The translations under genes were made by a program, and so were the position numbers. Of a stretch of 64,000 nt of DNA, positions 9,454-18,696 are shown piece by piece. The stretch spans positions 124,001 to 188,000 of the forward strand of contig DAIMZL010000001.1 in the NCBI GenBank assembly GCA_036733965.1, written 5' to 3'. Each line of letters starts with the position of its first letter. Position 1 is the stretch's first letter. The notes under the pieces are model-generated. The model made no database searches. It saw only the letters and a program-made list of their open reading frames with translations, and was not told the origin of the DNA. The DNA comes from JAEXOD01 sp937930275. Its GTDB lineage: Bacteria; Bacteroidota; Ignavibacteria; Ignavibacteriales; Melioribacteraceae.

Positions 9454-10695
9454 ATGAAAAATTTTCTGTTTGAATTAAAAGAAGGTTTATTAATTTCGTT
9501 GCGTGCCATACGTGCTAATAAAGTGCGATCCGTTCTTACTACTTTAGGAATAGTGATTGGGGTTGCAAGCGTTGTACTTATGTCCACTGCAATAAAAGGA
9601 ATAAATCAATCTTTTCAAAAAGGTGTTAGCTCGTTAGGAACAGATAACCTTTATATTGATAAATGGGAATGGTTTAATAATGATGTTCCTTGGTGGAAAA
9701 TTCGTAATAGAAGAAATTTAAGATTAGACGAATACGAAAAATATAGAGAACGTGCAAAATTACCTTTAGCAAGTGCCCCTACTGTATGGACTTCTCAAAC
9801 AGTTAAGCACCAGCAAGAATCCGTTGAATTTGTGTTTATTCAAGGCACAACTTACGAGTACATTAACACAACCAACTTGTCTTTTACTCAGGGTCGTTTT
9901 TTTAACGAATTGGAAAGTAACGGTTCAAGAAATGTTTGTGTAATTGGCAGCGAAATTAATAAACAACTTTTTCCGAGAGATGACGGTCTGGAAAAAATGG
10001 TAGAAATTAGAGGAATTAAATTTAAAGTTATCGGTATTTTAGAAGAACAAGGCAGTTATATTATGGGTAATTTTAATCCCGATAATCAAGTATTTATTCC
10101 AATAAATAATATTTTTAAGTATTATCAAAGCGCTGATAGTAGAAGTATTACAATAAACGTTAGAGCACGAAACAGTCTAACGGTTGAAGATGTTAAAGAA
10201 GAAGCTATTGGTATAATGCGTCAAGTAAGAGGATTAAAATACGATCAGCCGGATGATTTTTCGATTAATCAACAAGAAGGTTTATTAACGACAATAAATA
10301 ATACGGTGGGGGTTATTGAAGTTGCCGGATTATTGATAACTGGTTTATCATTGTTTGTCGGTGCAATCGGTATTATGAATATTATGTTTGTTTCGGTTAA
10401 AGAACGTACAAAAGAAATAGGAATACGTAAAGCTATCGGAGCGAAAAGAAGAACAATACTCGGTCAATTTATTACAGAATCAGCAATAATATGTTTAATT
10501 GGCGGTTTAATTGGTTTAATAGTTGCCGTAATAGGTGTTAAAATAATAGAACAGTATGATTTTCCGGTAAGTTTGGAAATAGATGCTTTTATTTTAGCAG
10601 TAACAATTTCATTATTAACGGGTGTAATTTCGGGTTTTGCCCCTGCATATACTGCGGCTAAATTAGATCCGGTAGAAGCATTGAGGTATGAATAA
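9454..10695 (+). CDS. MacB-type ABC permease, FtsX domain (first of two)
   Basis: 413 residues. A first membrane helix lies at about 23-45 (RSVLTTLGIVIGVASVVLM). A periplasmic MacB_PCD domain of about 220 residues and three C-terminal membrane helices with the FtsX signature (GIMNIMFVSVKERTKEIGI) follow. The ending LDPVEALRYE is typical of the family. The next gene is a paralogue with the same layout, and the stop and start overlap by one base (TAATG). The transporter is therefore probably a heterodimer of two permeases with the single ATPase. Confidence 0.93.
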   Translation: MKNFLFELKEGLLISLRAIRANKVRSVLTTLGIVIGVASVVLMSTAIKGINQSFQKGVSSLGTDNLYIDKWEWFNNDVPWWKIRNRRNLRLDEYEKYRERAKLPLASAPTVWTSQTVKHQQESVEFVFIQGTTYEYINTTNLSFTQGRFFNELESNGSRNVCVIGSEINKQLFPRDDGLEKMVEIRGIKFKVIGILEEQGSYIMGNFNPDNQVFIPINNIFKYYQSADSRSITINVRARNSLTVEDVKEEAIGIMRQVRGLKYDQPDDFSINQQEGLLTTINNTVGVIEVAGLLITGLSLFVGAIGIMNIMFVSVKERTKEIGIRKAIGAKRRTILGQFITESAIICLIGGLIGLIVAVIGVKIIEQYDFPVSLEIDAFILAVTISLLTGVISGFAPAYTAAKLDPVEALRYE

Positions 10696-11927
10696 TGAGA
10701 ATACTTGAAATATTAAAAATGGCTTTAAATTCCTTAAGAACCAATAAACTTAGGTCGTCACTAACAATATTAGGTATTGTTGTCGGAATTTTTTCTATTA
10801 TTGCAATAAGCACAGTAATTGCTATGTTGCAAAAAAGCATTGAAGAAGGTGTTTCGGAATTAAGTAAAAACACTTTCCAAATTCAAAAGTGGCCTGCTGT
10901 TAGAACAGGAGGTCATGCAGAATGGGCAAAAATAAGGAATAGAAGAGATATTACCCTGGAGGAGTTTTTTGAATTAAAACAAAAACTTACTGAGACTCCA
11001 AATATCGGTGCCGAACAGTGGAGCGGCGGCAAGATGATTAAATATTACGGTGAAGAGACAAACCCAAACGTAAATGTAGGAGGGTGTACACCTGAAGCAT
11101 TTGCTAATAACGATTGGATTATTGAAGACGGTAGAGATTTTAACTATAATGATTATCATCATACGGAAAGAATAATTGTGTTGGGTGCAGACGTTGCAAC
11201 AAAACTATTTAAATCAATTCATCCGATAGGACAGTATGTTAAATTGGACGGACATAAATTGTTGGTAGTAGGAGTTTTAGAAAGAAAAGGTGAATTTTTT
11301 GGTCAAAGTCAGGATAATTTCGCCTTAATTCCCTTATCAACTTTTCAAACTTTTTACGGAAGACGTAGCGGTAGTATTAACATTACTGTTAGAGCTAATG
11401 ACGAAAAATCATATTACGACCTTGTGGAAAAATCTGAAGGGTTTATGCGTACTATCAGGAAAGTTGCACCCGGTGAAGAAAACGATTTTGATATCCGTAC
11501 AAACGAAAATGTATTAAAGCAAATAAATGATATTACTGCAGGAGTTAGAATTGGTGCAATTGTTATTGCCGGAATTGCATTACTTGCAGCCGGTATCGGT
11601 ATTATGAACATTATGCTTGTAAGTGTTACGGAAAGAACTAAAGAAATTGGAATAAGAAAAGCAATAGGTGCTAAAAGGAGTAACATTCTATTTCAGTTTT
11701 TGATTGAATCTATCGTTTTATCATTATTAGGCGGATTTATAGGAATAGTTTTGGGAGTTTTGGTAGGTAACCTTGCCGGATCTTTCCTGAATGCAGTAGC
11801 AACAATTCCTATTGATTCTGTTATGGTCGGTGTAGGGTTGTGTGTGTTTATCGGAGTTCTTTTTGGTACATATCCGGCATATAAAGCCGCAAATTTAGAT
11901 CCCATCGAAGCATTACGATATGAATAA
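10695..11927 (+). CDS. MacB-type ABC permease, FtsX domain (second of two)
   Basis: 410 residues, paralogous to the preceding permease. It shares the N-terminal helix (LRSSLTILGIVVGIFSI), the periplasmic MacB_PCD domain, the FtsX motif GIMNIMLVSVTERTKEIGI and the terminal LDPIEALRYE. It is translationally coupled to its partner through a one-base overlap. A strong terminator starts seven bases after the stop and ends the efflux operon. Confidence 0.93.
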   Translation: MRILEILKMALNSLRTNKLRSSLTILGIVVGIFSIIAISTVIAMLQKSIEEGVSELSKNTFQIQKWPAVRTGGHAEWAKIRNRRDITLEEFFELKQKLTETPNIGAEQWSGGKMIKYYGEETNPNVNVGGCTPEAFANNDWIIEDGRDFNYNDYHHTERIIVLGADVATKLFKSIHPIGQYVKLDGHKLLVVGVLERKGEFFGQSQDNFALIPLSTFQTFYGRRSGSINITVRANDEKSYYDLVEKSEGFMRTIRKVAPGEENDFDIRTNENVLKQINDITAGVRIGAIVIAGIALLAAGIGIMNIMLVSVTERTKEIGIRKAIGAKRSNILFQFLIESIVLSLLGGFIGIVLGVLVGNLAGSFLNAVATIPIDSVMVGVGLCVFIGVLFGTYPAYKAANLDPIEALRYE

Positions 11928-11933
11928 AATTTA

Positions 11934-11966
11934 GCCTCACCTTTTAATAAGTGAGGCTTTTTTTTT
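11934..11966 (+). terminator. Intrinsic terminator of the efflux operon
   Basis: A perfect seven-base stem, GCCTCAC/GTGAGGC, with a ten-base loop is followed directly by nine T residues. Confidence 0.93.
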
Positions 11967-12028
11967 GTCTTTTCTAAATTAAAATTTTCCTTAAATTTAT
12001 AAATTCGTTTTATTAATTTTATACTTAA

Positions 12029-15000
12029 TTGAGAAAATTTAACTTCCTGTTAATATCATTAATGATTTTTGCTATCAGTCTTTTTGGACAAGATAACTTG
12101 TATTATCTTAATAAAGTAGATACCATAAGAATTAATTTTAGTAATAGGTATTTTCTTTCTTCCACAAATATTGTTCCGTTTTCCGATTCTTTAGTATTAA
12201 GGGGTAAAATACTTAAACGCAGCGAGTATAACCTGTTTTATATAGAATCAGGATTTTCATTGTCAGATAGTTTAGAATACTCGATTTTTGATACATTATT
12301 TGTATTTTATAAATCTTACAAATACGGATTGCAAAAAGAATATAGAAATAAAACTTTAGTTACAAAATTTGATGTCGGGCTACAAGATTCTATAAGAGTA
12401 ATTAAATTAGATCCAAATGCATTTTCGGGAGATGCAATTTTTGGAAAAGGACTTCAAAAAAGCGGAACAATAGTAAGAGGATTTACAATAGGTACTAATA
12501 AAGACTTTACATTAAATAGCGGGTTAAGATTGCAATTAAGCGGTAATTTATCTGATGATATTGAAATTACGGCTGCTTTAACCGATGAAAATACACCGAT
12601 ACAGCCAGAAGGAAATAGTGAAAAACTTGAAGAACTGGATAAAGTCTTTATAGAAATAAGGCACAAAAATGCAGTAGGTACCTTTGGTGATTATGATTAT
12701 AATACTAATGTAGGACAATTTGGAGTTTTCAATAGGAAACTTCAAGGTTTAAAAACAGAAGTTATGTTTGAAAATTTCTCATCAAATTTTGCCTATGCAA
12801 CAAGCAGAGGTAAATTTAATACGAATAAATTTAACGGAATTGACGGAGTACAAGGTCCTTATAGATTAACAGGTAGTAATAATGAAAGGAACATGATTAT
12901 AATTGCAGGGAGCGAAAAAGTATATTTGAATGGGGAATTATTAAAACGAGGTGAAAATAATGATTATACAATTGAGTATTCTAACGCACAGGTTACATTT
13001 AGACCAAAGAGATTAATTACTTCTGTAAGCCGAATTACTGTCGAGTTTGAATACTCTGATAGACAATATTCAAGAAATTTTTTAGGTTCAAATACGCAAG
13101 TAAATTTGCTTAATAAAAAACTCAAAATCGGAATCAGTTATTTTAATGAATCGGATGATAAAGATAATCCGATCGATTTAGTATTATCTGATGAAGATAA
13201 ACGTATATTAGAAAATGCGGGAGACGAGCAACAATATGCTTCAAGAAGTGGTGTTACAGAAGCAATACCGGATTCATTGGGAAGAGTTTTAGGTTCATAT
13301 ATCAAAGTTGATACATTAATAAATAGTCAAAATTATTCATATTACGTTTATAATCCTGGTAGCGAGTATGCAATTTATAATGTGGTTTTTAGTTATGTCG
13401 GAGAAAATAAAGGGGATTATAGCTCCGTAAGTCTGGGTAATTATAGATTCGTGGGGATAGGTAAAGGTGCATATTTACCTATTAAATTTTTACCGTTGCC
13501 GCAGCGAAAACAATTGGGGAACGTATTAATTAATTATGATATATCAAAAGATATTAGCTTTACATTGGAATTAGCCGGAAGCGAATATGACAAAAATCTT
13601 TTTTCAAAAATTAATGACGGAGATAATTACGGATTTGCAAGGAATTTAATTTTTGATATAAAGCCGGTAGAATTTAACGTTTTCGGGAGTGATTGGGGGA
13701 AAATAGGTCTAAATATAAAAGATAGATATGTAGAAAGCCGCTTCGTTTCATTGGAGAGGATTAATAGTGTAGAATTTGATAGATACTATAATATCAGTAA
13801 TGAAACTTTAAATAATGAAATTTTAAGAGAAATTAGCTTGAATTATTTGCCCAACAGTTTTTCTTCAATAATAGGCAAATATGGTTATTTAAAAAGAGGG
13901 GATTCTTTTAATTCAGAAAAATATAATATTAATATTAACTCTGAAAAGAACAGCTTATTTCTTATAAATTATGATTTTGATTTCGTAAAAAGTGCCTCCG
14001 GTATAAGTTCGGGAAGTTGGTTAAAACAAAACGGTAAATTTAATTACGTGTTTAGTTTTTTTAAGCCCGGATTTGAATTTTCAACTGAACTAAAAAAAGA
14101 GTACTATCAAAATAAAGATTCTTTAACTTATAATAGCCTAAAATTTAACGAGTTAAGTCCGACAATGGATATTATTTCATTTTATGGTCTAAATTTTTCT
14201 TATAAATATACTTATCGAGATGATTTTAATACGTTTTTGGGAGAATTTGAAAAATTTAGTACATCAAAAATAAATTCATATAACCTTACTTACAAAGGAA
14301 TAAGGGAGTTTAATACAGATATTTTATTAACTACTCGCAAATTGGATTATTCTAAAAAGTATTTGTTGACGGGTTATATAAATAGCGAGACTGTATTATT
14401 TAAATCACAATCGAAATTTAACTTTTTATCTGATTTATTTAACGGCGATTTATTTTATGAAACATATACTGAAAAAGTTTCTCGTTTAGAAAAAGTTTTT
14501 ATTAAAGTTCCGTTAGGACAGGGTAACTATATTTATAAAGGTGATTTAAATAACAACGGTATTGCAGAAGAAAATGAATTTGAACAAACAATTTATGAAG
14601 GAGATTTTATTCAAACAACTATACCGACAGATGAATTATTTCCTGTAATTAATCTAAAACTAAGTACGCGTTGGAAAATAGAATTTAACAAATTAAATCT
14701 CGGAAGTTCGCTCTGGGAAGAGTTATTGCAAAATTTATCAACCGAAACATTATTTAGAGTTGAAGAAAATAATAAGGAGAGTGATCTTAAACAGATATAT
14801 TTCTTGAATTTTTCTAAGTTTTTAAATGATAGTTTAACAATAAGGGGATTAAATTTATTTCAACAAGATATATTTTTATTTAAAAATAGTTCAACACTTT
14901 CATTTCGATATAGATATACACAAAAAAAATCGTTAAATAGTTATAGCAGCGGAATAGAAAAGGGGTATTTTAGGGAGAATACTTTTAGGATTAGATTTGC

Positions 15001-15490
15001 ATTAGTTAAAGAAATTGTAAATCAATCTGATTTTACTTTTACAACTGATAACTATTTAGCACCTGTTAGTTTAAATAGAAGCAGACTTGTTAATTCACAA
15101 ACTGTTACAACAGATTTTTCATATCGTCCGTATCAGATGTTAGAAGTGGGATTAATTTTTTCGGTAGAAAGAGATGAAGATAGATTTCCGGGTAAACCGA
15201 CGATTATAGATATAAATTCGCAAGGTTTAAGAGTAACTGTTTCATTTTCGGGAAGAGGAAGGTTAAGAATAGAAGGAGAAAGGAAGGAGCTGACTTCTAA
15301 TCAAACAGATAATATTATTCCTTTTGAGCTATTAAAGGGAAATAATTTTGGCAAAAACTATACGGGAAGTTTAAACTTTGATTATAGAATAGGAAGCAAC
15401 TTACAAACAAACGTTAGTTATTCTTTACGCAAATTAGGAAGTAGTAAAATTATACATACGTTAAAAGCTGAAGCAAGAGCATATTTTTAA
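12029..15490 (+). CDS. Large SprA-like outer-membrane beta-rich surface protein
   Basis: 1153 residues with a signal peptide (about residues 1-20, ending SLFGQ). No enzymatic motif is visible. The region around residues 135-260 (SGTIVRGFTIG, LQLSGNLSDDIEITAALTD, TPIQPEGN, FGDYD, FNRKLQGL) resembles the repeated domain of SprA, the giant translocon protein of the type IX secretion/gliding apparatus. The rest is rich in alternating aromatic beta strands and ends in LKAEARAYF, a typical outer-membrane barrel C-terminus. A short EF-hand-like loop, GDLNNNGIAEENEFE, lies at about residue 840. SprA is usually about twice this length, so this is a shorter relative, not SprA itself. The start is TTG without an obvious ribosome site; it was chosen because only it gives a full signal peptide. 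Confidence 0.72.
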   Translation: MRKFNFLLISLMIFAISLFGQDNLYYLNKVDTIRINFSNRYFLSSTNIVPFSDSLVLRGKILKRSEYNLFYIESGFSLSDSLEYSIFDTLFVFYKSYKYGLQKEYRNKTLVTKFDVGLQDSIRVIKLDPNAFSGDAIFGKGLQKSGTIVRGFTIGTNKDFTLNSGLRLQLSGNLSDDIEITAALTDENTPIQPEGNSEKLEELDKVFIEIRHKNAVGTFGDYDYNTNVGQFGVFNRKLQGLKTEVMFENFSSNFAYATSRGKFNTNKFNGIDGVQGPYRLTGSNNERNMIIIAGSEKVYLNGELLKRGENNDYTIEYSNAQVTFRPKRLITSVSRITVEFEYSDRQYSRNFLGSNTQVNLLNKKLKIGISYFNESDDKDNPIDLVLSDEDKRILENAGDEQQYASRSGVTEAIPDSLGRVLGSYIKVDTLINSQNYSYYVYNPGSEYAIYNVVFSYVGENKGDYSSVSLGNYRFVGIGKGAYLPIKFLPLPQRKQLGNVLINYDISKDISFTLELAGSEYDKNLFSKINDGDNYGFARNLIFDIKPVEFNVFGSDWGKIGLNIKDRYVESRFVSLERINSVEFDRYYNISNETLNNEILREISLNYLPNSFSSIIGKYGYLKRGDSFNSEKYNININSEKNSLFLINYDFDFVKSASGISSGSWLKQNGKFNYVFSFFKPGFEFSTELKKEYYQNKDSLTYNSLKFNELSPTMDIISFYGLNFSYKYTYRDDFNTFLGEFEKFSTSKINSYNLTYKGIREFNTDILLTTRKLDYSKKYLLTGYINSETVLFKSQSKFNFLSDLFNGDLFYETYTEKVSRLEKVFIKVPLGQGNYIYKGDLNNNGIAEENEFEQTIYEGDFIQTTIPTDELFPVINLKLSTRWKIEFNKLNLGSSLWEELLQNLSTETLFRVEENNKESDLKQIYFLNFSKFLNDSLTIRGLNLFQQDIFLFKNSSTLSFRYRYTQKKSLNSYSSGIEKGYFRENTFRIRFALVKEIVNQSDFTFTTDNYLAPVSLNRSRLVNSQTVTTDFSYRPYQMLEVGLIFSVERDEDRFPGKPTIIDINSQGLRVTVSFSGRGRLRIEGERKELTSNQTDNIIPFELLKGNNFGKNYTGSLNFDYRIGSNLQTNVSYSLRKLGSSKIIHTLKAEARAYF

Positions 15491-15505
15491 ATGAGGAAAT
15501 AATAA

Positions 15506-15967
15506 ATGAAATACGAGCAAAGTTTAATTGAAGCACATCTTTTTAGAATAAATAAAAATAAAATTGAATTTTTGTTACTTAAAAGAGCAGAGACTGAAAA
15601 ATATCCGAATATTTGGCAGCCAATTACCGGAACTATAGATAGTGATGAAAAAGCTTATGAAACAGCATTACGAGAGATAAGAGAAGAAACTGGCATTATA
15701 ACAAAAGAAATATTTGTAGTACCTACTTTAAGCGGTTATTATTCTTATGAAAAGGACATTATAAGTTTAATTCCTGTTTTTACTTCACAAGTAAAAGAAG
15801 AGCAAATTATTGAAATTTCAGCAGAACATAGTGAATATAAATGGATAGAAATTGAAGAGGCAAATAGGTTAGTTGCTTGGGATTTCCAAAGGAAATCAAT
15901 GTCCTTAATTAGTGAATATTTTTTTTCAAAAAATAGTAATTTGACGTTCATAAAAGTTAAAATTTAG
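15506..15967 (+). CDS. Nudix hydrolase, dihydroneopterin-triphosphate-pyrophosphatase-like
   Basis: 153 residues with a perfect Nudix box (G-x5-E-x7-REIREETGI) at about residues 42-64. The surroundings (LLLKRAETEKYPNIWQPITG) resemble NudB, which removes pyrophosphate from dihydroneopterin triphosphate in folate synthesis. That specificity is a guess from local similarity; other nucleoside diphosphate substrates are possible. The ATG follows GAGGAAAT. It lies 15 bases after the surface protein gene. Confidence 0.85.
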   Translation: MKYEQSLIEAHLFRINKNKIEFLLLKRAETEKYPNIWQPITGTIDSDEKAYETALREIREETGIITKEIFVVPTLSGYYSYEKDIISLIPVFTSQVKEEQIIEISAEHSEYKWIEIEEANRLVAWDFQRKSMSLISEYFFSKNSNLTFIKVKI

Positions 15968-16027
15968 TTTAAAATAAGGGAAAATTAAATTATATTTAAC
16001 AACCAAAAATAAAAAAATCGGTGGATA

Positions 16028-16945
16028 ATGGAATCAGAAAATGGTTTATTAGTGGTGGGATCAATAGCTTTAGATACAGTTGAAACTCCTTTTAACAGAG
16101 TTGAAAACGCTCTCGGCGGTTCAACAACATATATCACAATTGCTGCAGGATATTTTTGTAAACCGGTTAATGTTATAGGGGTTGTGGGTGAAGATTTTGA
16201 ATTGAAACATATTGAGTTGTTAAAAAGCCACGGCGGGAATTTGGAATTTCTTGAAGTTGTAAAAGGGGGTAAAACTTTCCGTTGGGGAGGTAGGTATCAT
16301 CTTAATTTTAATAATCGTGATACTTTATTCACCGAATTAAATGTATTTGAAAATTTTAATCCAACTATTCCTGAAGAATTAAGGAAATCAAAATACATAA
16401 TGCTTGGTAACATTGATCCCGTGTTGCAATTACATGTAATTTCACAATTAGATAATCCAAAATTTATAATTGTAGATAGCATGAATCTATGGATAAACAT
16501 CAGATTAAAAGAATTGTTTGAAGTTATTTCAAAAGCAGATTTGTTAATAATTAATGATTCAGAAGCGCAAATGATTTCAGGAGAGCATAATATTATTTTT
16601 GCAGCCGAAAAAATTATGTCTATGGGTTGCAAGAATTTAATAATAAAGAAAGGTGAACACGGTGCGTTATTATTTAACGGTGATAAAGTTTTTTCAGCTC
16701 CGGCTTTGCCGTTAAAAGAGATTGCAGATCCCACCGGTGCCGGTGATACGTTTGCGGGAGGTTTAGCCGGTTATATTGCTAACAGTGACGATATTTCTTT
16801 TGAAAATCTTAAAAAAGGGGTGATATACGGAAGTGTTCTTGCATCTTTTAATGTTCAAAAATTTAGTACTATGGGGATTGAAAATTTAAGTAAAGAACAA
16901 ATTAATGAAAGATTTTATACATTTAAAAAACTCGTTTCTTTTTAA
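16028..16945 (+). CDS. PfkB-family sugar/nucleoside kinase next to mtnA
   Basis: 305 residues of the ribokinase fold. The first strand is LLVVGSIALDTV, followed by GGSTTYITIAAGYF. The C-terminal PfkB signature DPTGAGDTFAGGLAGY carries the catalytic Asp in GAGD. The substrate cannot be read from sequence. The one-base overlap (TAATG) with mtnA suggests action on a 5-substituted pentose such as methylthioribose or 5-deoxyribose, standing in for MtnK, but this is inference. An adenosine or sugar kinase is the alternative. Confidence 0.85.
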   Translation: MESENGLLVVGSIALDTVETPFNRVENALGGSTTYITIAAGYFCKPVNVIGVVGEDFELKHIELLKSHGGNLEFLEVVKGGKTFRWGGRYHLNFNNRDTLFTELNVFENFNPTIPEELRKSKYIMLGNIDPVLQLHVISQLDNPKFIIVDSMNLWINIRLKELFEVISKADLLIINDSEAQMISGEHNIIFAAEKIMSMGCKNLIIKKGEHGALLFNGDKVFSAPALPLKEIADPTGAGDTFAGGLAGYIANSDDISFENLKKGVIYGSVLASFNVQKFSTMGIENLSKEQINERFYTFKKLVSF

Positions 16946-17958
16946 TGTTAAATCCTGAGTATTATTCGTTAAAATTTGAAGACGGAAGACTAATATTTTT
17001 AGATCAAACCGGTCTTCCGCTCACAGAAGATTATATAGCTACCGATGATTATGAAGTTATAGCAAAAGCTATTGAAGATTTATGTGTTAGAGGTGCGCCT
17101 GCTATTGGAATTGCAGCTGCCTATGCAATTGCGCTTGCATTTAAAAACTACAATAAGCTTGATGATAGTTATTTTAATTTAGTTTATTGTAGAATAGAAT
17201 CAACAAGACCCACAGCTGTAAATTTGTTTTATGCTTTAACAAAAATGAAAGCTGTTTATAAAACCCTCTCGGATTCGTCAAATGTATATGAATCATTATT
17301 AGTAATGGCAAAAGAAATTCATGAAGAAGATATAAAAAAATGTAATAGTATTGCCGAATTTGGTTTGCAGATATTTAATAAAAAATCTACTGTTTTAACA
17401 CACTGTAATACCGGTAAGCTTGCAACAGGAGGGAGCGGCACTGCTTTAAGCGTTATAATTAATGCGTATAAAAAAAATCTGATTGAGTTTGTATATGCAG
17501 ACGAAACACGACCTTTAATGCAAGGGAGTAGATTGACAGCATTTGAACTAAAAAAAAATGAAATTCCATTTGCAATTAATGTCGATTCTGCCGCAGCATT
17601 TTTAATGCAGCAAAATAAAATTGACTTAGCAATTGTAGGGGCAGATAGAATTGCAAAAAACGGTGATACTGCAAATAAAATTGGCTCATATAATATTGCA
17701 GTGAATTGTAAATATCACGGAATACCTTTTTATATTGCTGCACCGGTATCTACGATTGATGTTAATTGTAGCTCGGGGGCAAGTATTCCTATTGAAGAAA
17801 GAAGTAAATTTGAAATAAGCCGTATTTGTAATATTAAGTTTACAAGAAGTAATTATCCGGTATATAATCCCGCCTTTGACGTAATTCCTTCGGAATTAAT
17901 TGCCGGAATTATAACAGATATAGGCGTTTTTACATATCCATATAATTTTAATGTCTGA
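16945..17958 (+). CDS. mtnA: S-methyl-5-thioribose-1-phosphate isomerase MtnA (aIF2B-like)
   Basis: 337 residues. Family motifs are in order: RGAPAIGIAAAYA, THCNTGKLATGG with the catalytic Cys, YADETRPLMQGSRLTA, and IVGADRIAKNGDTANKIG with the catalytic Asp. The enzyme isomerises methylthioribose-1-phosphate to methylthioribulose-1-phosphate in methionine salvage. Some relatives act on 5-deoxyribose-1-phosphate. No other salvage gene is in the window apart from the adjacent PfkB kinase. It overlaps recO by eight bases. Confidence 0.92.
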   Translation: MLNPEYYSLKFEDGRLIFLDQTGLPLTEDYIATDDYEVIAKAIEDLCVRGAPAIGIAAAYAIALAFKNYNKLDDSYFNLVYCRIESTRPTAVNLFYALTKMKAVYKTLSDSSNVYESLLVMAKEIHEEDIKKCNSIAEFGLQIFNKKSTVLTHCNTGKLATGGSGTALSVIINAYKKNLIEFVYADETRPLMQGSRLTAFELKKNEIPFAINVDSAAAFLMQQNKIDLAIVGADRIAKNGDTANKIGSYNIAVNCKYHGIPFYIAAPVSTIDVNCSSGASIPIEERSKFEISRICNIKFTRSNYPVYNPAFDVIPSELIAGIITDIGVFTYPYNFNV

Positions 17959-18682
17959 AATTATTAAAACAAAAGCTATCTGTATAAAAAAACTTGATTA
18001 TGGCGATACAAGTAAAATAGCTACATTATACACTGCCGAATATGGGAAAATTACTGTTATTATTAAATCGGGGCGTAATAAAAATTCAAAAATCGGTGCT
18101 ATAGTAGATATTTTTAATTTGATTGAAATTGTTTATTATAATAAGCAGGCAAGAGGACTACAACTTTTAACTCAAGCGGATTTAGTCAGTTTTTATCCCG
18201 TAATTAAACAAGATATCGGATTATTAAAATATGGTTCTGCCATTCTTGAATTAATTAATGAACTCGTTCATGAAGGCGAGATAAATCCGTTACTATTTAA
18301 GGGTCTGATTAAAATATTAAAATTAATTAATGAAAAACAAGATTATCCGCAAGTATTATTTATCAAATTTCTACTCTTTTTTATTAAAGAACTTGGTTAT
18401 GAAATAGAATTTTCTCAGTGCTCTGCATGCGGCAATATAATTGAAGCAGATTCCGGATTTTTTGATTCCAAGTTTGGTATATTATGTTCAACCTGCTACA
18501 GCCAGCCTGATATACCCAATGATATTTCTAAGGAACTTTTTAATTTTTTGCAAAGTCTAAGTAGTGTAAATAATGTAAACATTAATGTAAAAAATCTAGA
18601 TTTTATTATTTCATATTTACTTAGGTACCTAAAAAGAAACATTCCCGAATTTAAGGGATTATTATCCTTACAGATATATTAA
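17951..18682 (+). CDS. recO: DNA repair protein RecO
   Basis: 243 residues. An N-terminal OB fold starts with IIKTKAICIKKLDYGDTSKIATLYT, typical of RecO. A C-terminal helical domain contains a four-cysteine zinc site (CSACG ... CSTCY, about residues 157-178). RecO loads RecA on SSB-coated gaps with RecR. It is co-transcribed with mtnA upstream and htrA 14 bases downstream. Confidence 0.9.
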   Translation: MSEIIKTKAICIKKLDYGDTSKIATLYTAEYGKITVIIKSGRNKNSKIGAIVDIFNLIEIVYYNKQARGLQLLTQADLVSFYPVIKQDIGLLKYGSAILELINELVHEGEINPLLFKGLIKILKLINEKQDYPQVLFIKFLLFFIKELGYEIEFSQCSACGNIIEADSGFFDSKFGILCSTCYSQPDIPNDISKELFNFLQSLSSVNNVNINVKNLDFIISYLLRYLKRNIPEFKGLLSLQIY

Positions 18683-18696
18683 AACGGAGAAATTTT

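Noticed and set aside
11414..11905. Open frames on the minus strand inside the second efflux permease
   Set aside because: They have no family motifs or ribosome sites and mirror the codon pattern of the permease gene; the same applies to the other antisense frames across the window.
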